This document shows positions 13,912 to 17,351 of a DNA stretch of 17,351 nucleotides, piece by piece. A program made the position numbers and the translations under genes. The stretch comes from DAOLOF01 sp964463605 (GTDB lineage Bacteria; Patescibacteriota; Microgenomatia; UBA1400; PJMF01). Numbering within the stretch: position 1 is the stretch's first letter; the number at the start of each line of letters is the position of its first letter. Location of the stretch: NCBI GenBank assembly GCA_964463605.1, contig CAYXBZ010000016.1, positions 1-17,351 on the forward strand. Reading direction: 5' to 3'. The notes under the pieces were generated by a model. It did not search any database. It worked only from the letters and a program-made list of their open reading frames with translations, and was not told the DNA's origin.

Positions 13912-14208
13912 TTAACTTTGAGTTACATCAAATAGCTCAATCGTTTGACCGCTTTTCAGTTTAACTAATGCTTTCTTATTTGATGTTGATAATTTCTCGG
14001 TTCTCTTTGGACCGACTCTTTTTCTCTTACTTGGCATAACTTGAGTATTGACTCTTTCAACCTCTACTTCAAACAGCTTTTCTATAGTGGCCGCTATTTG
14101 AGATTTTGAAGCTTTATAATCTACTTCAAACGTATAAGTGTTGTGCTCATTAGCCAACTCCAGTGTTTTTTCAGTAATTAATGGTTTTTTTATGACTCCA
14201 ATTTGCAT
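13912..14208 (-). CDS. rplW: 50S ribosomal protein L23
   Basis: L23 sits at the tunnel exit and is the main docking point for trigger factor and the signal recognition particle. The 98 residues from ATG 14208 have IGVIKKPLITEKTLELANEHNTYTFEVDYKASKSQI (3-38), with the classic P-x-x-TEK and the F-x-V-x-x-x-A-x-K stretch, then VERVNTQVMPSKRKRVG (about 51-67). An upstream TTG at 14214 would add two residues and leave a 1-base gap from rplD; the ATG is preferred, since neither has a Shine-Dalgarno. Spacing to rplD is then 7 bases and to rplB 8 bases. Confidence 0.96.
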   Translation of the reverse strand: MQIGVIKKPLITEKTLELANEHNTYTFEVDYKASKSQIAATIEKLFEVEVERVNTQVMPSKRKRVGPKRTEKLSTSNKKALVKLKSGQTIELFDVTQS

Positions 14209-14215
14209 GATCAAG

Positions 14216-14866
14216 TTATTTGGTTAATCTTTCTTCTAAAACTTTGAGTGTTTTTGTAGTTACCAATATTTTATGAGCTTGTGCAACAGTTAGAGCGTTA
14301 AGTAAATTGGCTGAAACCAAAGTTACATTAGGAATATTCCTTATCGATCTCAGGGTTGTTTCCTTAACTTCGTCAACAACAATTAAAAGTTTACTTTCTG
14401 TTAGTTTAAACTTATCACTTGAAAACTTTTTAGAAATCTTTTTCAATAGTTCAACTGCCTCTTTTGTTTTTCCAGATAATTCTTGTATCTCGTCGTTTAT
14501 AAAAATGTTACTTGACTGAGCTGTTAAGGCCGCTATTAAAGCTTTTTTTCTCAACTGTTTAGTAAGAGATTTAGTCCAATTTTCTTGACCTGTTGGTCCA
14601 TGAGCTATACCTCCTCCTACAAAAATAGCAGCATCTTTTGCTCCATGTCTTGCCCCTCCAGTTCCTTTCTGTCGATACCATTTGCGAGTAGTCAATGAAA
14701 CCTCGCTTCTTGTTTTAGTTTTACTTGTTCCTTGACGTTTGTTGCTTAAATAAACTCGAATTGCTTGAGCCAATAGTTTAGGATTTGGTTGATCAAACAA
14801 CTCATCACTCACTTTGACTTGAGTGTTTTTGGTTGTGCTGGTAGTTTTAATTTGATCTAGTTTCAT
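14216..14866 (-). CDS. rplD: 50S ribosomal protein L4
   Basis: L4 reaches into the exit tunnel through an extended loop and in E. coli represses the S10 operon. The 216 residues include the loop RKWYRQKGTGGARHGAKDAAIFVGGGIAHGPTGQ (about 61-94; the family usually has GTGRARQG here) and a globular Rossmann-like C-terminal half (LLIVVDEVKETTLRSIRN, NVTLVSANLLNALTVAQAHKILVTTKTLKVLEE). The tunnel tip has a Gly-Gly where E. coli has Gly-Arg. The start overlaps the rplC stop as ATGA. No L4-style leader target was recognised upstream of rpsJ. Confidence 0.97.
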   Translation of the reverse strand: MKLDQIKTTSTTKNTQVKVSDELFDQPNPKLLAQAIRVYLSNKRQGTSKTKTRSEVSLTTRKWYRQKGTGGARHGAKDAAIFVGGGIAHGPTGQENWTKSLTKQLRKKALIAALTAQSSNIFINDEIQELSGKTKEAVELLKKISKKFSSDKFKLTESKLLIVVDEVKETTLRSIRNIPNVTLVSANLLNALTVAQAHKILVTTKTLKVLEERLTK

Positions 14867-15747
14867 TTATCTGTTTTTGTTTCCTCTTCTTCTTTTTTCT
14901 CTGAAGGTTCCTCTTGAAGCTTTTGCTCTTTTTTTTCTGTTATCTTGTCTTCTTCTTTTTGAGCAGAGTCGATGTTTTGGGATTTTTCCGATGATTCTGT
15001 CACAATTTCTTTTTGTGGTTCAATACCAGAAGCTACTTCATCTAATTCAAATTTTTTTGATGTTCCCATCTTGGTTATCTGCACCGTTGAGTTCAAATGA
15101 CCTGGAATTGGGCCACTCAACCACACTTCTTTATTTTCCAAATCAAGATGAACCACCACTAAATTCGAGACTGTGGTTGTTTCAACCCCATAGTGTCCAG
15201 GCATTCTTTTACCCTTCCACACTTTTCCTGGAGTTTGACTTCCAATTGAGCCAACTGCTCGATGCCGGTCAGATTGACCTCTAGTTTTTGGCCCACCCTT
15301 CATGCCATATCGCTTAACCACTCCACTAAAACCATGACCTTTTGAAGTTCCCTGTACCTTAACCACATCACCCACACTCAACACTTGATCTACATCGATA
15401 ATTTCACCAATCTTGAATATTGAAGATTCATCTCCTTCTGCTTGATTTTCATCAATGGGTAATCTAATTCCCCTAATCTGCCTCACGCCAAAAGAAAAAC
15501 CGCTCTTTTCGATGATGGTTCTGAGCGGTTTTGAGGTATTTTTAAGTTTCTTTTTTCCATAGCCAACTTCAAGAATTAGAGCTGGCTTTTGAGTAAAACT
15601 GGAGTTAGCGTGATCAGTAATGACACATTTTTGCTGACCTAAAATAACATTGTTATCTACAATACATCTGGTTACAGGAATTCTCTTGCCCTGTTTTGTC
15701 CAGACTTGAGTCATTTCTCCTTTGGTAGCAAAAATCGTGTCTAACAT
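14863..15747 (-). CDS. rplC: 50S ribosomal protein L3 with an acidic/lysine C-terminal tail
   Basis: L3 is an assembly initiator whose loop reaches the peptidyl transferase centre. The core runs to about 228: GEMTQVWTKQGKRIPVTRC (10-28), GTSKGHGFSGVVKRYGMKGG (133-152), HRAVGSIGSQTPGKVWKGKR (162-181) and MPGHYGVETTTVSNLVVVHLD. Gln171 corresponds to the Gln methylated by PrmB in E. coli. Normal length is about 210; here a 66-residue tail (229-294) has 21 Asp/Glu and 13 Lys, predicted disordered, and acidic unlike the tails of S5 and L22. The ATG at 15747 has no clear Shine-Dalgarno and follows rpsJ by 134 bases. The stop is TGA, overlapping rplD. Confidence 0.97.
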   Translation of the reverse strand: MLDTIFATKGEMTQVWTKQGKRIPVTRCIVDNNVILGQQKCVITDHANSSFTQKPALILEVGYGKKKLKNTSKPLRTIIEKSGFSFGVRQIRGIRLPIDENQAEGDESSIFKIGEIIDVDQVLSVGDVVKVQGTSKGHGFSGVVKRYGMKGGPKTRGQSDRHRAVGSIGSQTPGKVWKGKRMPGHYGVETTTVSNLVVVHLDLENKEVWLSGPIPGHLNSTVQITKMGTSKKFELDEVASGIEPQKEIVTESSEKSQNIDSAQKEEDKITEKKEQKLQEEPSEKKEEEETKTDK

Positions 15748-15811
15748 GCTGGTACAGATATCTTTTCAACTTGATTTATTTTTTTGTATTAATATCTAAC
15801 AATAATTACTC

Positions 15812-15847
15812 AACAAAAATTTAATGTTTCATCTACAAATTTTTGTT
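15812..15847. repeat. AT-rich 11-bp inverted repeat between rpsJ and rplC
   Basis: AACAAAAATTT (15812-15822) and AAATTTTTGTT (15837-15847) are exact inverted copies around a 14-base loop, inside the 134-base gap between rpsJ and rplC. In the mRNA this could form a hairpin ending in a U-rich arm, but it has only one G-C pair and is unlikely to be a strong terminator. The rest of the gap holds a short TTGAG/CTCAA stem just after the rpsJ stop and otherwise only AT-rich sequence. It may be an operator-like site, an mRNA-processing site or chance. Confidence 0.4.
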
Positions 15848-15881
15848 ATCAAACTGTTAAACTTGAGAAGAGATCCTCAAA

Positions 15882-16217
15882 TTACATCTTAATTTGGATA
15901 TCAACTCCGGCAGGCAACTCAAGATGCATTAATGAATCAATGGTCTTGTTGGTTGGCTCAATTATGTCAATCAGTCTTTTATGAGTTCTAATCTCATAAT
16001 GCTCCTGAGCATCTTTGTCAGCATTAGGAGAAATAAGAACTGTAAACTCTTTTCTATGAGTTGGAAGAGGAACCGGACCTACCACCTTCGCCCCAGTTGA
16101 TAAAGCTGTTTGCAAAATCTTTCTGCCAGCCTCATCAATCACGCGATGGTCATAAGACTTAAGTCTCACTCTTATCTTGCTTTGATACTCTCCTTTTTGA
16201 GTTTGATCCTTTGCCAT
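15882..16217 (-). CDS. rpsJ: 30S ribosomal protein S10 (NusE)
   Basis: S10 is a small-subunit head protein and, as NusE, a partner of NusB and NusG in antitermination and transcription-translation coupling. The 111 residues have a slightly extended start (MAKDQTQKGEYQ) followed by SKIRVRLKSYDHRVIDEAGRKI (13-34), VVGPVPLPTHRKEFTVLISP (45-64), the EIRTHKRLIDIIEPTNKTID signature (75-94) and MHLELPAGVDIQIKM. The ATG at 16217 has no Shine-Dalgarno. It is the first gene of the S10 section, preceded by a terminator and a promoter candidate in a 187-base gap. Confidence 0.98.
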   Translation of the reverse strand: MAKDQTQKGEYQSKIRVRLKSYDHRVIDEAGRKILQTALSTGAKVVGPVPLPTHRKEFTVLISPNADKDAQEHYEIRTHKRLIDIIEPTNKTIDSLMHLELPAGVDIQIKM

Positions 16218-16285
16218 GTTGCTGTTTGTTAACTAAATTGTTAAGTACAAATTTTTATCTAGTAGATTATTAATGACAGGTGGTG

Positions 16286-16314
16286 ATTATAATAAATTTT
16301 TTCCCTTTTGTACA
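16286..16314 (-). promoter_or_regulatory. Candidate promoter for the S10 operon
   Basis: On the minus strand a perfect TATAAT (16286-16291) is preceded at 17 bases by TGTACA (16309-16314), a 4-of-6 match to the -35 box. It lies just downstream, in transcription order, of the tuf terminator. Transcription would begin near 16279, giving a leader of about 60 bases before rpsJ. A 5-bp stem (TTAAC 16229-16233 with GTTAA 16240-16244) lies in that leader. Confidence 0.5.
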
Positions 16315-16350
16315 GGCTAAACCATCAAGAGATAATCACTTCCCTGTAAA

Positions 16351-16385
16351 GTTAAAACAACCCCATCTACTACAGATGGGGTTGT
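16351..16385 (-). terminator. Rho-independent terminator after tuf
   Basis: A perfect 12-bp stem (16357-16368 with 16374-16385; ACAACCCCATCT on the plus strand) closes a 5-base loop, with a GC-rich block of four G-C pairs. In the minus-strand transcript it is followed by UUUUAAC, the U-tract of an intrinsic terminator. It begins 19 bases past the tuf stop. The other side has no T run, so it acts in the tuf direction. Confidence 0.88.
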
Positions 16386-16404
16386 ATGTATTATCTTAAT
16401 GCAA

Positions 16405-17351
16405 TTACTCAATAATCTTAGTAATAGCTCCAGCACCAACAGTGATCCCTCCCTCTCTAATAGCAAAGCGAAGTCCCTCATGCAAGGCAACTGGAGTAAT
16501 TAGCTCAACTTGCATTTGAGCATTGTCTCCAGGCATAACCATTTCAACTCCTTCAGGAAGTTTAATCTCACCTGTCACATCAGTTGTTCTAATGTAAAAT
16601 TGAGGCTTGTAGCCAGTAAAGAATGGCTTGTGACGACCACCCTCTTCTTTTTTAAGAATATAAACTTCTGCTTCAAATTTTGAGTGAGCTTGAGTGCTGC
16701 CTTTTGCACAGATAACTTGTCCTCTTTGAATATCGTCTTTCTTGGTGCCTCGAAGAAGCAAACCAACATTATCTCCAGCTTGTCCTTGATCAAGCATTTT
16801 CCTAAACATTTCAACACCAGTAATGGTAGTTTCAGAAGTGTCTCCCATTCCAAGAATAGTGACCGTTTCACCTACCTTAACCACACCACTTTCAATTCTT
16901 CCGGTGGCTACTGTTCCTCTACCTTTGATTGAGAAAACGTCTTCAACAGGCATTAAGAATGGTTTGTCTAAATCTCGAACAGGCTCAGGAATATACTCAT
17001 CAATGGTGTCGATCAATTTCATTACTTGATCTTGTTGAGCGGCGTCTCCCTCCAAAGCTTTCAAAGCTGAAAGTCTGATGATAGGTACATCATCTCCATC
17101 AAAACCATACTTTGATAAGAGTTCTCTAACTTCCATTTCAACCAAGTCTAGAAGCTCTTCATCATCAACCATATCAACCTTGTTAAGGGCAACGATAATT
17201 TTAGGTACATTAACCTGCTTAGCAAGCAGAATGTGCTCTCTGGTTTGAGGCATTGGACCATCGGTAGCAGCCACAACCAAGATAGCTCCATCCATTTGAG
17301 CAGCACCGGTAATCATGTTCTTGATGTAGTCCTCATGTCCTGGGGCATCAA
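16405..17351 (-). CDS. tuf: Elongation factor Tu (partial, 5' end outside the window)
   Basis: EF-Tu is the GTPase that delivers aminoacyl-tRNA to the ribosome. The reading frame continues off the right edge; 315 codons reach from the G3 motif to the stop. The first visible residues are DAPGHEDYIKNM (bacterial consensus DCPGHADYVKNM), then ITGAAQMDGAILVVAATDGP and the G4 NKVD. Domains 2 and 3 follow, with GRGTVATGRIESG, LDQGQAGDNVGLLLRG, GYKPQFYIRTTDVTG and LRFAIREGGITVGAGAITKIIE at the end. The near-universal REGGRTVGAG reads REGGITVGAG, so the Arg at E. coli position 381 is Ile. The N-terminal P-loop is not in the window. A terminator follows. Confidence 0.98.
   Translation of the reverse strand, partial: DAPGHEDYIKNMITGAAQMDGAILVVAATDGPMPQTREHILLAKQVNVPKIIVALNKVDMVDDEELLDLVEMEVRELLSKYGFDGDDVPIIRLSALKALEGDAAQQDQVMKLIDTIDEYIPEPVRDLDKPFLMPVEDVFSIKGRGTVATGRIESGVVKVGETVTILGMGDTSETTITGVEMFRKMLDQGQAGDNVGLLLRGTKKDDIQRGQVICAKGSTQAHSKFEAEVYILKKEEGGRHKPFFTGYKPQFYIRTTDVTGEIKLPEGVEMVMPGDNAQMQVELITPVALHEGLRFAIREGGITVGAGAITKIIE

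Noticed and set aside
14877..15284. A 135-codon open frame on the plus strand opposite rplC
   Set aside because: It lies wholly opposite the L3 gene, has a Phe/Leu-rich composition caused by reading the Lys/Glu-rich tail and core backwards, and has no recognisable domain. The same applies to the other plus-strand frames across the window (for example 7679-7909, 4409-4708, 11756-11995).
16575..16871. A 98-codon minus-strand frame inside tuf in another reading frame
   Set aside because: It is fully contained in the conserved EF-Tu domains 2 and 3, and its product shows no family features; it is a by-product of the tuf sequence.
1..17351. CRISPR, tRNA, transposon or phage-like content
   Set aside because: The intergenic gaps are all below 190 bases, contain no cloverleaf or spaced direct repeats, and every open frame of note is a housekeeping gene in conserved order. 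No undescribed system is supported.

Overview
This window is one long block of translation genes, all on the minus strand, so it is read from high to low coordinates. The order is tuf (3' part), S10-L3-L4-L23-L2-S19-L22-S3-L16-L29-S17-L14-L24-L5-S14-S8-L6-L18-S5-L15-SecY-Adk-IF1-L36-S13-S11-S4-RpoA-L17-L13-S9 (5' part). This is the classic bacterial S10-spc-alpha supercluster, followed by the L13-S9 pair. Apart from tuf and rpsI, which are cut by the window edges, every gene looks intact.

The organism is bacterial, AT-rich and compact, and most likely a member of the Candidate Phyla Radiation (Patescibacteria), perhaps Microgenomates-like. The reasons are: no rpmD (L30) between rpsE and rplO, no map between adk and infA, a short adenylate kinase without a LID domain, a short zinc-free S14, low-complexity tails on several ribosomal proteins, and many non-consensus residues in otherwise near-invariant motifs. 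TGA is used as a stop several times (rplC, rplP, rpsQ, rplN, rplQ), so this is not a lineage that reads TGA as glycine. The lineage call is an inference; a phylogeny of the concatenated proteins would settle it.

Layout from right to left. (1) 17351-16405 is the end of tuf, closed by a clear intrinsic terminator at 16351-16385. (2) A 187-base gap carries that terminator and a candidate promoter (16286-16314) for the S10 genes. (3) 16217-4992 is the S10 and spc section through secY, mostly with 0-57 base gaps or ATGA overlaps; the one larger gap, 134 bases between rpsJ and rplC, holds an AT-rich inverted repeat. (4) A 176-base gap with a weak promoter candidate precedes adk. (5) A 145-base gap with a good extended -10 promoter candidate precedes infA. 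(6) infA to rpsI form the alpha-type section; rpsD lies between rpsK and rpoA, and rplM-rpsI follow rplQ directly. There is no gene-free stretch above 300 bases, and no tRNA, rRNA, CRISPR array or mobile element was seen.

The products work together: both ribosomal subunits, initiation factor 1, elongation factor Tu, the RNA polymerase alpha subunit, the SecY channel through which ribosomes export proteins, and a nucleotide kinase. No new biological system is visible. What deserves a second look is lineage-specific change in conserved proteins: long lysine-rich tails on S5 and L22, an acidic tail on L3, an enlarged IF1, changed motifs in L2 and EF-Tu, and the promoter and terminator architecture. 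Several starts were moved inward from the longest open frame (rpoA, rplF, rplW, rpmJ), and secY seems to begin with a non-ATG codon.
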